DNA of 64,000 nucleotides from positions 3,260,501-3,324,500 of the forward strand of contig NC_068559.1 in the NCBI RefSeq assembly GCF_022201045.2, written 5' to 3'. Position 1 is the stretch's first letter. Each line of letters opens with the position of its first letter. Positions 43,255-55,767 of the stretch are shown in pieces. Both the position numbers and the translations under genes were made by a program. This stretch comes from Citrus sinensis. Lineage: Eukaryota; Streptophyta; Magnoliopsida; Sapindales; Rutaceae. The notes below the pieces were generated by a model that was given only the letters and a program-made list of their open reading frames with translations, did no database searches and was not told the DNA's origin.

Positions 43255-46200
43255 CTATTTGCTTGGTGCAGAATCACCGGTTTTGAATTCTCGTTCGAGC
43301 TCATCAAACTCCCAGTCGCCAATTTCCTCAGCTGAGTAGTCTTGGCCAACTTTTCCAAACTCAGACTCCAACTTTGCCAACTCTGCTTCAGGGTCGAGTG
43401 CCTGCTCTCCTTTGTGAACAGGTTTCCCACGACGCTCACTTATATCAGGTTTTTGAGTCGTAGTTCTCTGTGTAGGAGGAGGACTGGAAGGACTTTTGGG
43501 TGACATCTCACTGGATGAAGTGCCAGTCTTTGGGCTAGGATTCTCCAATTCTAAATTTGGCCTCTCAATAGATTCAAATTCCAGTCTTAACTTTTCAATA
43601 TCACCAAATAGCTCTTTAACCCTTGGATCATCTTTCCTGGATCAGAAAGGGACGACAGCTAATTGAGTACTTAAATTGAAAGGGAATATAAGCACCGCAA
43701 ACAACGATGTATAAGGAAAAAGCACTAGCACACAGCCAGAATATCAAACCTGGAATTTGCTCCACGTTGAGCATAAAATTGCTCTTTCATGTTATCCACC
43801 ACACTGAAGGTGGTTATGATCTGAATAAAGGCAATAAAATCAACACACACAAATAAACATGTCAGCCGAACCAGGTGACTGCACCAATTATTTAAGGCCA
43901 GCAATTGAGCATATTCTTAGCAATTATAAATTAAATTCTTTTTTCTCACTAAAGTAGATCAGGAACTTGATAGCTTAAAATAAGAACAATTGAAATCAAG
44001 GCTGAATTTAAACATTATCTGTACCTTGGCTTCATAGTCTAGATATTCCTCCTCAAGATTTTTCCTAGGGTTTAATTCTTTTGAATGCTCATCATCCCCA
44101 CTGGATGCATTCTCTGACCTGTCTCATGGGGTAACAAAGTTAATAAACTGCATCAAAATAGGTGAGGATAATCTCAATGAAAAAAATTACCCTTCACTCA
44201 AATTCTTCAGGTTCTCTACAAATTTCCCAATTCGAGATATGGAAGGCCCCAACTCTTTCTGCAAAAAAAGATACATAATTGCATCCAAAGGGAAACAGGT
44301 GAGAGAGATGAAGAGAAAATTGTTCAGAAAAATAGGTGCATTCTTAGATAAACCTAAGAAGTATATCAATACCTTGTAAGCGGAGAGAAGAGATATGGCT
44401 AAGTTCACAAAATAGTCCTCATGTTTCTCCAACTCCTCACTTGAAATTGCAAAGAAGCAACAAGTAATAACCAAACAGTTCATGTACTACAATGAACTCA
44501 TTACGAGAAAGCATTACAAGCACAACTCATAACTTCCATCCTTGAAACTCAAAGGGTGCTAACTAAAAATTAGAGGGCACTATTGGAAACACAAAATTGA
44601 AGCACGTACCTGACCTGCTTTTCTTTCAGCTCCATCTGCGAGCACTGGAGGACCCATGAATCTTCCAAAAAATTAATCCATGTACTAAGAACATCTGATT
44701 CTACCCTACAGGCAGCAATGGATTTCAAGAGCTCATCTTCCTACAAAGTACAGGAAAAATGAAAAATGATACTTCAGATAATGAAAAATGAAGAATATAC
44801 TATAGAGCAATTTTTAAACACTTTAATCAGAATTCAGAAAGAATCACATCAGTAGATCGAAACCTTTGTTTTCAAGTGCTCAACAATCTGATCATTAGCT
44901 TCATCAAATTGTTCCCTCTCTTCCTGGGCATTGCGAAGCCTCGCTTGAGCAGCTGCCAGGGAAAGATTAACCTACACCGCATTGGCCAGTTTAAAATGTT
45001 TACAACAACTGAACTAACTGAACTAAGTGAAGAGACACAAGGCCAATGAAGCCTCATAAACTTGCTACAGTGATTTTAACATCTGCTTGGAAAGGAAATG
45101 GTGTAAAGGCCACAAATGCCATAGATTTTATACATAAATAAAGTAAATGCAGACTGAAGTTGTTAAATCCAAGAAAGTTTAAAAGTGGTATAAATGATTT
45201 TTCCACCCATATCAATCAGACTGTTTCATATGAGATCATACTACAATTAGAAAAAACAATATTTATAGAGCACCTGCTTACCACAATGCATTTCAAGCAG
45301 CAGCAGATGAAAAACAAAAACATTTTCTTGTATAATGAGGTGGAACTGCTTATTCTCATACCCAAAACTTTTAACGGGGTGCTTTAGTAAACATTTGTCA
45401 TATGGCAAAACATTTGGTTACATTAGTAAACGCAGAATGCAGACAAGTAGGAAAAGATGTCATGAAATTGTATTATTATTGGAATAAAAATGATGAGAGC
45501 GTCTCCCAAGAAGGATAGATATATCATACTCAAGACAACCACATATAATAATTTGAAAAATGTAAAAACAGCGCAAAGGGACCTTTTTCAATTCAGCTTC
45601 AAGATGATCTCTTTGTTTTACAAGTTCTGAGATCTCAGCTCCTATTTCCTGGAACCAAACGCCAAAACAAAAGCTCAACATTCCCCAACAACAGTCAAAT
45701 GATCATCAAATTCTCATTAGAGTATCACTGTATCAGTAAATTATAAATGGTAATCCCTATATATAATATGCACCAAATATATGACTGTGCAGTACCATTA
45801 AGCAAGAAACAAATGGAAGTAAGAAAAATTTTAATAGACTAAATGGATTAAGTAGTCAGGAATTTTTCCCGATCTCCTATGTAAACGCCTGCAGAATGTT
45901 TTTCCGGACACAAAAGATTTCAGTGATAATAACCACATTACCTAAACAGCAAAAGGCCATGCTAAAACTAACCATTAAAATAAAAGGCAAAGCAGCATCA
46001 ATTTAAGAGATGGAAGAAATCAGAAGACAAGTCCCCAAAAAAAAATGTACCTTATTATTTTCTTGGAACATAAAATAAATTCCCTCTCAAATTAAAATAT
46101 CCAACCAATTATTAAGCTAGCTTCCTACAAACACTTAATTCACACTACATGGCGGCAGCATCTTCCAAAGACAACTCATTGTACCCAAAATTTGTGTCAC

Positions 46201-49200
46201 TATAAACTAAAGTTGAAAAAGAGTAAAACTTATCCTATCATCTTAATTCTGTAGTTGCTGAGAGGAAAGACCAAGAAAGCATCAATGCCGTAGCAGATTA
46301 CCTTCTCTTTTTCGCTAGATTCATTTGCCTTGACGACACGAACTTTTAATGCTTCCTCCTTTTGTGATCTGCCAATCATAATGTGAAATATTAAGTTTCA
46401 CAAGATTAACCATCATAGAATGCTTATGTGATTATTTGGACGCCAACCCAGACATCTTCCTTGATAATGACAGAACCATTTTAGTACAATATCTTGTTAT
46501 CCAATGCTAACCTTGCTATCATAGAAGATAAATAACCTGAAAATACGAGTCCGAACATAATCAAAAGGTCACTATGGACATGCAAGTTAAAACGCATTGA
46601 AAAGTGCCAAAGATAGGTCCACTCTTAGAACAAGTAGGTACCCAATATCCAATAGAAAGACAAATTAAAAGCTAAATATCACAATAATAGCCACCTTTTC
46701 TTTGAGCCAAACAACTTCCATTTAGAAGAACACATTACTCAGTACAACCCCATAACTTAACAACTAAACTTAACAAAGATCAATCAAACATTTCTATAGT
46801 AATTTTAACACATCACACAACTCAAAGGGGAAAGCTAAGGTAATCTTTTTTATAACTTAAAGTTGGACATAGATTATGAAAAGTACAAGCACACCAAGTG
46901 GGTTGCAAAGGTTATGCATTTGTTAACCACCTCCCTTGCACTGTCCCATTTCTTTCAATTGTACATGAAACCTAGCAAAAATGCTTCACTCCACAAAATT
47001 TGGCAATAACTGGGAGTTGTTATTTCTTATGACAAATTAAGTACAAAATGATACCTGTGATCTGAAATGCGCTTCTCAGCTTTAACAGAGGAATTAGAAA
47101 GAGACTCTGATAGAACCTTCAACTTATCAACCTGCTTCATAAAAAGATAAAATAGGTAACAGTGATTTTATCCCATCAAGTGAAATTCAGCATTTGCCAA
47201 GATAGGCATTCGTGTCCTTCTCCACAAACATAGGTTTCAATGGGCAAGATAACATGGCATATTAATAACAATCGACAAACATGTGAATTATATTGAAAAC
47301 AGAAAACAAGGAACCAAGAATAAACATAGTTGTTAAAAAAATTAGCAAGGAACAATACAATAGTAACAAAGAAACACACCTTTTGAGCATGTACCTCAGG
47401 AGAGTCTCCATAGCTTAACAATTTCTTTTTCAGCAAAAGCCTTTCCAATCTGGTACAAACTCTAATTTGTGCAAGTGCCTCTTTTAGAGCCTATTACAAA
47501 GAACATATGGTCAGATTCATGGTTTATTAACTTTCCAGTCAATTAAAGGGTTGAGAAATGCTCCACCAAACATATACATATGTAAACAACAAGAACCTCA
47601 AACTAGATTCCATTAATTTGGACCTCAACAAAACATTTGAAAATTACAGGTGATTTTCAATACATGCATGGATACTTTCTATTGCTTAAAAGCATTAAAT
47701 GTACTTTGCAAGATTGGTCTAAAATATGAGGAGGTTCCATGGAATTTGAGCATTCTGTTATTCATCAATCTAACAGCATAAACTGGATGAGCTCCAGTCA
47801 CAAGCAGGATATAGAAGACTGGCAAATGCTTATGCACCATGAAAGCTTCAAAATGTATGCTAGCATAGAAATATCATTACATACAGTGAAACCAAAATTT
47901 TCTCTTCAATATTATCTTATCTCAACTAACTTCAGATTGCAGGTAGAAATTTAAAATGACTATGAATCCCATCAACAGGAGAATCTGTTTACTTTCTCAT
48001 GTCTACGACATTGCAAACACACTTCACTGGTTTTTCTTTAAAGATTTACCCATAATTTCTCAAAAAGCTTGACATAAAAATTAAATAAGTTTAAAGGAAG
48101 GTCAGTTTCCTAATAAAAGATTGCCTTGGGGCTTCATAGAGGAAAATCCACATGAAGAAAGACAGTCATTATTCTGAACAAAACAACATAATATAACTGA
48201 ACAGTCAAAAGCCAAATAATCAACGAAAGTACAAAATATCCTATAATGCTCTACTAGATAACTCAGTACAATTATGGACTGAATTTTGCTATTCAAAAGT
48301 ATTTTGGCCTCACCTAGCATCCCAAGAATGTTTTTGTATAGGATATTATTTGTTTGGCGAAGGATGGTTTCTTTGGGGCTAGGGCCTAGGATGCACTTCG
48401 TGCTGATTTTTTACCTTCCCTTTTCTCTCATTATGATTATACTTGAGGACACATGGTCCACTTTGTAATCTTTAATTTCCATCTTGAATATACTAAATCT
48501 CTTAAAATTAAAAATAAATAGTAATAAATTAAGAAATACCATACAAATTAACAAGGATGTAACATCATCATTTAGCAAAATAATATTCAGACCAGAAAAA
48601 GGAGACAAAAACAGGCTACCACAATAACCAAACTCACCTCTATTGTTGCCTTAGTTGTCTTTTCGGATGCTTGCTCAAGATCTTCATTTGAAGAGTTCTG
48701 CAAAGCCTTCATTCCTTCAAGTCTTTTCTTTAGATCGGAGGCTTCAGCATCTATCCTGTAACCAAAAAATAACATAAAAAGAGGTAAGGAAAAACCAATC
48801 AAAGCTCAGACTGATACCTGAAACCACAATGTAATGCACAAGAGCTGAAAAGACACATAGGAAATGAATGATTCGCAAGAAATGAAATTCCTTTTTTCAT
48901 AAATACCTTTCAATATCAGAATTCATTTTCAACCCCGTAATGGCGGTTTGCGCAAATTGAAGCAATTCCTCCCGTTTCACCTATATATTTAACACCATGA
49001 GAAGGGAGAAGCACAAAAGGAGGTCAAATAAGAAATCTTCACTGTTAAGCCAAAGATAGAAAAAAAAAAATTCCCATGTATAGATTATGTAAGGGAGCCA
49101 TGATGTGATTAAATTGAGTGGTAGATCTTCCCAAGGCCCAAAAGATGCCCACAAAGTATCTGAGCAACAGTATTAATTTAGTTTCAACCCAAGTACAGAA

Positions 49201-51335
49201 ATGAGAGAAATTTTTCAGAGATCTTGTTGAACTTAGGGATGCTAAATTCATTTATATTGGATGTTCATCATGCAATAATCACACGTTCATTAACTAAGCA
49301 CCCACCTAATTCCTAATTAAATAATTTCTGGATATGATATTTAAGGGCTTTACCAATACTTCATCTTGGTATTTTGAGATGGCTGTAGCTAGATCCTGTA
49401 TACTGCTGGTGATAGCATGATGAACCTCTTTTCCTCCAGTAAGGCAAAGCCTACAAGCACAGTGTAAAGAAAAATAAACCACATCCAATTCAGGCTGGCT
49501 GACTCCAATAACTGGCTACTCACAACTTATTTCATACATACATCAAGAGGCATAATAAAATATCCAACTAGATGTGAACAAACTCAGAAATGAAAGAAAG
49601 TATAGCATCATCATGCCGAAACTAACCGATAGCAAATTCTCCAAAAGTATTGAAATTTTTACCATCATCTATTAACAACGAAAATGTTAACTTTTATTCC
49701 AGAGCCACCTTAAATACACACTATGACTTCCAAATCAAAATCAGGGAATAATAATTCTTGTGACAGCAAACAACTCACCCAAACATCTCCAAGAGTAAAG
49801 AAATTTCCTCTTCATTTGGTGCTTCGAGAATCTGAATCATTAGAAAGAGTTAAACTGTGGTCAACCACCAGTAAAAAATCCAGAAAATGAAGAAACTGAA
49901 TTAAAATCACAATGATATTATGGTTGCATGATTGCATTGAAAGGATGATGTGACATCAAGGTAAATATATTTCAAGTTGCTAATTCCTGAAAATTCACCC
50001 TAAGAATACTCAACAAATACAACACTTGCAAAAAATTGTGCATCAATGCTTCATAGCATATCATATCCACAATTAAATCAAAGGATTTGATTAAGCTATT
50101 ACTTTTTCACCTAATTTCAAGTAGAAAGGACATGTCAAGGCAAGTGTGCACAAGCCATTCAGCTTATTTTAGCTTACCATAGATACTGTTATGGCCTCCA
50201 GAGCCTGACTCTGAAGAAAAACATCACGGAAATTTAATGGTTCACCCCCAAAATCAGCATCATAATATAGGACCTATCCGTAATAACAAAATGTGAGAGG
50301 GGTGAAAAAAGACATCATTTACTGAAGCAAAATGGGAAATGTAAGAACAGGCTATCAAAAACAGGATAACTCACCAGAGACGGCTTTCTCGGGCCATCCT
50401 TTGCTTCATCAAATGCATCAAGTTGCTCCTGCAACTTCTCTTTATCCTCTGAAAGAAGTCCATATAATTTCTCAACTTCTTTCAGCACAGTCAACCATCT
50501 TCTCAGCAACATTACCCTTTCTGGTCCCCTACAGGAAAGCGCGGCTTCCTCCAATCGTCTTATTGTTTGGTTCACACTTTTGAAACTCCGTACCCCCTGA
50601 ATTTGCAAACAACTAACACAAGTTTCATACACTAGATTGTAAACTTCAATTCAATGCAAACGAACTTCAAAAATTACCATAAACTGAGTGCTATTTGAAA
50701 CCATCATGCTTCAGCTTCATTATGAATGCAAAGCAAGCAATATATTCATAAACAACTTTCAGCTTTGATGCTATAACACTAAGCAATTCTTATCAGCTAG
50801 TGATTCCATTTCATAATGCAACCCCCTAGACTGGCGGATTCCTCCTTTACTCAAAAGCTATATCAACTCAATCCCAAACAGACCCTAAAACGGTTGGTAA
50901 TAAGCTTCAAATATACAAAATATTTACCATATGTGACCCATTTTATGCAAAACTCAAAACAAATACAAATGTTTTTTGGTATTGTCTAAGAAGATGAAGC
51001 TTATCAAGCGTAGAACCAGACACATAGCTCCAAATAAAAGCATATCAAAATTTAATCAACAGAAACCTAAAGCGGTGCGTTTAAGCAATTCGAGCCAGCT
51101 ATTTCTCCTGAAAAGCCATGATCAAAGCTAAAATCGAGCTCGAATTGAGAGCGAAACAAAGAAATAATGAAAACGTAATTACAATGCGATCTTGCAAGAT
51201 TTTAGCTCCTTCAGCGACGGCCTGGCCGGCCTGATGAACGACGTTGTCGGCGTAGTTCTTGACGGTGCGCGTCAGATTGTTCTTGTTACCGACCTCCACG
51301 GCTTTGTTCACCGCATTCCTCCACCACGACGACAT
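43255..51335 (-). CDS. Large plant coiled-coil protein, function unknown (684 aa, 18 exons)
   Basis: Eighteen exons join in frame with GT-AG borders: 51183-51335, 50375-50596, 50178-50273, 49779-49831, 49354-49450, 48907-48980, 48638-48755, 47380-47490, 47055-47131, 46302-46368, 45583-45648, 44864-44971, 44610-44740, 44373-44439, 44191-44258, 44025-44118, 43750-43820, 43255-43636. The product starts [20 protein letters not shown], followed by an amphipathic stretch. A globular-looking part (about 52-170, with [19 protein letters not shown]) precedes long coiled coils (about 170-560, e.g. [20 protein letters not shown]). The C-terminal tail is Ser/Pro-rich, then acidic ([17 protein letters not shown]). 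I recall similar unnamed proteins across flowering plants, sometimes labelled SMC-like, but there is no ATPase head here. No signal peptide or membrane segment. Role and location unknown. Confidence 0.9.
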
Positions 51336-51860
51336 CGTTTTCGCTCTTCCCTAATTTTTTTAAATTTTATTATTATTTTGATGGATTGAAATTACAATTT
51401 TCAAATTAAAATGAAAAATAAAATAAAAAAGGTGAGGTTTTGGTTTATGTTGTAGCGGATAAATTACAAGGAGAAGGGATGAACGGATAATTGATGGATT
51501 CTCTGTTTGTTAGTTTGTTTGGAGAGTTGGGGGTTTAGGGGTTGAAGAAGAGAAGCGCGGCAGAGTCAGCGTAGATCGGGTGAGATTGGCCACGTCGTTT
51601 TTCCTTCAGTGAGGTGTCGTTTTGCTTCGGTTTTAATTTTTAAACCGGACCACCTACTTGTCTATTTTTCAGGTTTTAAAATGTGAAAATGATTTCAAGA
51701 TAATTTCGGGGTCCACGCCATTGGTTCATTTTTAAACCATTAAGTCTGAATTTTCAACTAAGCACGACTTTATTTCAATCGAGAAAGAACCTATTTTTAT
51801 CCTAATGAAATTCTCGTTCCAAACAATGTTCAATGAGTAAGATTTTTTTATCCTTGTGTA
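51336..51860. other. Promoter region of the coiled-coil gene
   Basis: Leader and upstream region of the minus-strand gene, moderately less AT-rich than the flanks. No other feature. Confidence 0.5.
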
Positions 51861-51869
51861 GATTAAAAT

Positions 51870-52397
51870 GGGTAAAAACTCATTTAGTCCCTATATTTTA
51901 ATATTAGTGTTCATTTAGTCTTTATATTTTTAAAAATACCTTAAAACATCATTGTCGTTAAAGTATTGATAACCATACCGTTATTTTTTTATTTTTTTAC
52001 TTACTTTTACAATATTACCATTTTATAATAATTTTTTGTTTGGACATTAATAAAAATAAAATAATTAAATTATCAATTTAACCCTAGAAAAAAATTATAT
52101 TATTTTTTTTGCAAGCATCATTTGCACACTTGGTATTTTGCATACAATTTTTGACAGTTAAAAATTAATATAATTTTTTAGGGTTAAATTGGTAATTTAA
52201 TTATTTTCTTTTTATTCATATCCAAACAAAAAAATTATTATAAAAGGATAATATTGTAAAAGTAAGCCAAAAGAAATAAAAAGTAACGGTAGATGTATCA
52301 ATATTTTAACGGCACAGATGTTTCGATGTATTTTAAAAAATATAGGGATTAAATATATACTAATATTAAAATACAGAGACTAAATAAATTTTTACTC
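51870..52397. mobile_element. Mutator-like element with about 230-bp terminal inverted repeats
   Basis: Left end GGGTAAAAACTCATTTAGTC; right end reversed GAGTAAAAATTTATTTAGTC. The arms cover almost all of the 528 bp, meeting at a loop near 52115-52155. Flanks gattaaaat (51861-51869) and tattaaaat (52398-52406) agree at eight of nine bases. It lies about 530 bp upstream of the coiled-coil gene's start codon. Confidence 0.8.
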
Positions 52398-53365
52398 TAT
52401 TAAAATAAAAAAATAAAACAAATAAAAATAAAGTCTGTTGAGGAGCATGTAAATCAAATTCAAAAATACTCCAAAGAACAAGGAATATATTACTTTTCAC
52501 AATGTACATAGAGATGCTTGAAAACCTCAATCTCAATATAGTTACATAACACATTGTTAAAATAATAATAATAATAATAATATAGACACCAAAAGCTTTT
52601 TAATATTTAGAAAATACTTTTATTGAATTCGGATTACTTATATTCCGCGCTAATATGGAGCAACTCATCGAAAAATTGCTAAAATGTCAAACAAGAAAAG
52701 TTTCTTTCTCGATTACGAGTGTTTACCAACTTAATTACCTAACGAGATAATTATATTTTATATAAACCACTTGTCTCAGAGATTCTTTTTTTCACCCCGC
52801 CGGGGGGAGGGGGGGTCAATATCAATTTTTTAGGGAAGAAATTGAACTTATACAATGGTATTTGTAATTTATGTTACCATTTGTTTAGTTATGTTCAAGA
52901 AAGGCAACATGTTATAAAAAGAAATTGCTATTTTGTGAGTACATTTGGTGCTTCAGACTGAACTAAATTAGATTGAATTGAAAAAATAGGATTGAACTTA
53001 ATTATATTTGATATTGTCGCAAGTTTTGTCATATATTTATTTTAGTTTTGGTGAGCCAAAATTTTAATTTTGTCACCGCTCTACTAAAAAATTATTTCGA
53101 GACTCTAAAATTAGTCTTAATAAAGTGTTCAATGGTCGAAAAATTCATACAGTGAATGAGATTACAAAAGTTTAATCAAATATTAATTATTGGTTGGCAA
53201 ATTGTTTTGCTAGTCTTTCAAAAAACCGGGAATCTAGTTTCTTGTGGCTTCACACAATGCTTTCCAAATAAGTGATAAAACAAAGATGTATTGCCAATGA
53301 CCATGATTTACATGAATGATGAAATATCGAAAACTGCAAAACTATTACTATGAAAATATAGTACA

Positions 53366-53497
53366 AAATGATAAGGTAAAAAATATTTCAAAGGGAACTT
53401 GCAACCTTGCATGTTAAATAAAACAGGCTCTAAATGATAAGGTAAAAAATATTTCAAAGGGAACTTGCAACCTTGCATGTTAAATAAAACAGGCTCT
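53366..53497. repeat. 66-bp perfect tandem duplication
   Basis: Units 53366-53431 and 53432-53497 are identical; each starts aaatgataaggtaaaaaata and ends aaacaggctct. Identity over the full unit means a very recent event or an assembly duplication. Confidence 0.92.
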
Positions 53498-53932
53498 ACT
53501 CAAAATGAAGTTTTTAATACTTTATCTGAGAAAGAAGTGTTTTATTTAATAAATAAACTCATCACCCGAAAAGGAATCCAACGTAATTAGGGGGGAAGAG
53601 GGGGTCAAAATTCTCTCTTAATCTGATAATGTCACGAGTAAATAACTCAATTATTGATTGATTGTTAATAAATAAAAAAATAAAAAAGTTAAATCTTATT
53701 CATCTACTACCACTAAAAAAAAAATGGTAAAAAATCATTAAAAGTTCAGTAGTGCTCAGATAAGGAGAGGATCATGTTCCTGTTCCAAGGGGAAAACTAA
53801 AATTTTAATTCTATACGTGATTCTAAAAAGATATTAGCTGACAAATAAGTGTTTTGTTTAAAAAATAATTAAACATTAACATGACCTTTATATTTAATAA
53901 CGTAACTCATCAGCTTAAAAGTGAATCCCACA

Positions 53933-53934
<2 letters not shown>

Positions 53935-54006
<72 letters not shown>
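53935..54006. repeat. AAT trinucleotide microsatellite
   Basis: About 24 consecutive aat units, likely polymorphic. Confidence 0.92.
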
Positions 54007-54008
<2 letters not shown>

Positions 54009-54019
54009 CACTCAGATTT

Positions 54020-55275
54020 CATTGATTCCAATTGATAAAATATAAAGATTTTAATAGTGCTTTTAAAAAAACTCAATTGATTTGAATTCAAATGTCTGAA
54101 TAACATGTTTGTTTTTATTTTTTAATATCTAAATATGAACGCCATTTTATTTATTTTATAAATAAAAAATATATAAATGTGGTTATTTGACATTTATGTC
54201 ACTATAAATAAAAAAGAGATTAGGTTTTATATTTTATAAAATAAGTATATTTAATAGAGATATTTTTATATTGTAATATTTATTACGTTTCATTCATATC
54301 TTTTTTAAAATAAATAAATGAATTTAAAAATATAAAAATAATAAAATTTTAGACTTTAAACGTTTAATAAATAAATCGTTCCTCAATTCTTTTACTTAAA
54401 GATAAAACCTAAAAGATCCTTGAAAGTCATTTGGTTTTTCGACCCTCTCAAATCATCTTTGAATAGACAAATTCTAAACATAATTCTAAAAAAAATAAGG
54501 ACTCAAATTTCATTCTAAACATACTTCTAATTAATAAAATAAAAAGACTTCGATAGGGCTTTTTTTTTTTAATCTCAATGGATTTGAATTCAAATGCCTA
54601 AATGACATATTTGATTTTGTTTTTTAAATATCTTAATATAAATGACATCTTTGAGTTTCAGAAAATAAAGACTCAAATTTCATTCTAAATATAATTCTAA
54701 TTGTTACAATAAAGTGGCTTTTTTTTTTTAAAATCTCAATGGATTTAAATTCAAATGTCTGAATGACATGTTTATTATTGTTTCTTCAATATCTAAATAT
54801 GAATGACATCTTTGAATTTAAAATTTTCATTATAAACATAATTCTAATGGATAAAATAAAAAGATTTTGATAACATAAAAAGACTTCGATAGCTTTTTTT
54901 TTTATAAAAAAAAAACTAAATGGATTTGAATTTAAATGTTTGAAAAACATGTTTGTTTTTATTTTTTTGAATATCTTAATATGAATAATATTTTATTCAT
55001 TTTTATAAATAAAAAATATATAGAATATAGTTATTTGACATTTATGTCATTACAAATAAAAAAAAAAGAGACTAAATTTTATAGTTTATGAATTACGTAT
55101 ATTTAATAGGTATATTTTAAAAATATAGTATTTATTTTAATTCATATTTTTTCTTAAATTTTTTTTTAAAATTAATAAAATTTCAAACTTTAAACTATTA
55201 AAAAATAAATTATCCCTTAATTCTTAAAAGTCATTCAGATTTTCGACCCTCTCAGTTCATCTTTGAGGGAAAAAC
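54020..55275. repeat. Array of diverged repeats upstream of chalcone isomerase
   Basis: A motif like atggatttgaattcaaatg followed by tctgaatgacatgtttg occurs near 54075, 54579, 54740 and 54920. The longer segment ttatttgacatttatgtca plus cattcagattttcgaccctc recurs at about 54183-54450 and 55025-55250, so an outer duplication of roughly 850 bp seems to contain shorter units. All copies are diverged. No coding frame. Confidence 0.65.
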
Positions 55276-55767
55276 AATCTTTGAATGGACAAAACCAGGA
55301 GGGGCCATAAACAGTTAAAAAAACACTTAAAAAAGGCACAAATTTTCCAAGCCACATGTTTCACCAAACTCAGCACGTCCCCTCGAAATTTTGTCGTTGC
55401 ATCAATTAAAAAAATAATCATAAATATTCTTTGTTCTCCAAAATATAAAATTTGGGAATTTGGCAAAATCCTCGGTAAAATCTTTTAAAATTAATTATAA
55501 AATTATAATATTTTTTTCCCCCAAATTCAAACATATTTAACATACAAGTGAACCTCAGTTATACATCGACGGAAAATCATGAGATTGAGAGGCAATGCAA
55601 GTGCCACATGACCTCCGTCATCAGCGCACGTGCTCCCACCCACATCCTTTAAGTTACCCGCCATACCAACCCGTTTTTCCTCATTATAAATGCTGCCACT
55701 ACGCGCTCTGCTTTCGACACCAATAAAAAAAAACACACACTGAAATTAATCAAAAAGGCTGTCACCG
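55276..55767 (+). promoter_or_regulatory. Chalcone isomerase promoter region with G-box, AC element and TATA box
   Basis: CACGTG (G-box, 55627-55632), ACCAACC (AC element for R2R3-MYB factors, 55665-55671) and TATAAAT (55685-55691) stand in that order upstream of the start codon at 55768. G-box plus MYB element close together is the usual arrangement for light- and MYB/bHLH-controlled flavonoid genes. Binding is inferred, not shown. Confidence 0.6.

Larger units (their letters stand above)
52407..54019. other. Intergenic; microsatellite and a tandem duplication
   Basis: AT-rich spacer with a G-rich run near 52801-52815, a 66-bp tandem duplication (53366-53497) and a long AAT microsatellite (about 53935-54006). 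No gene. Confidence 0.5.

Noticed and set aside
47176-47448. Separate minus-strand gene
   Set aside because: The frame is exon 8 of the coiled-coil gene read on into its intron.
53915-54106. Tyr-rich protein
   Set aside because: It is a translation of the AAT microsatellite.
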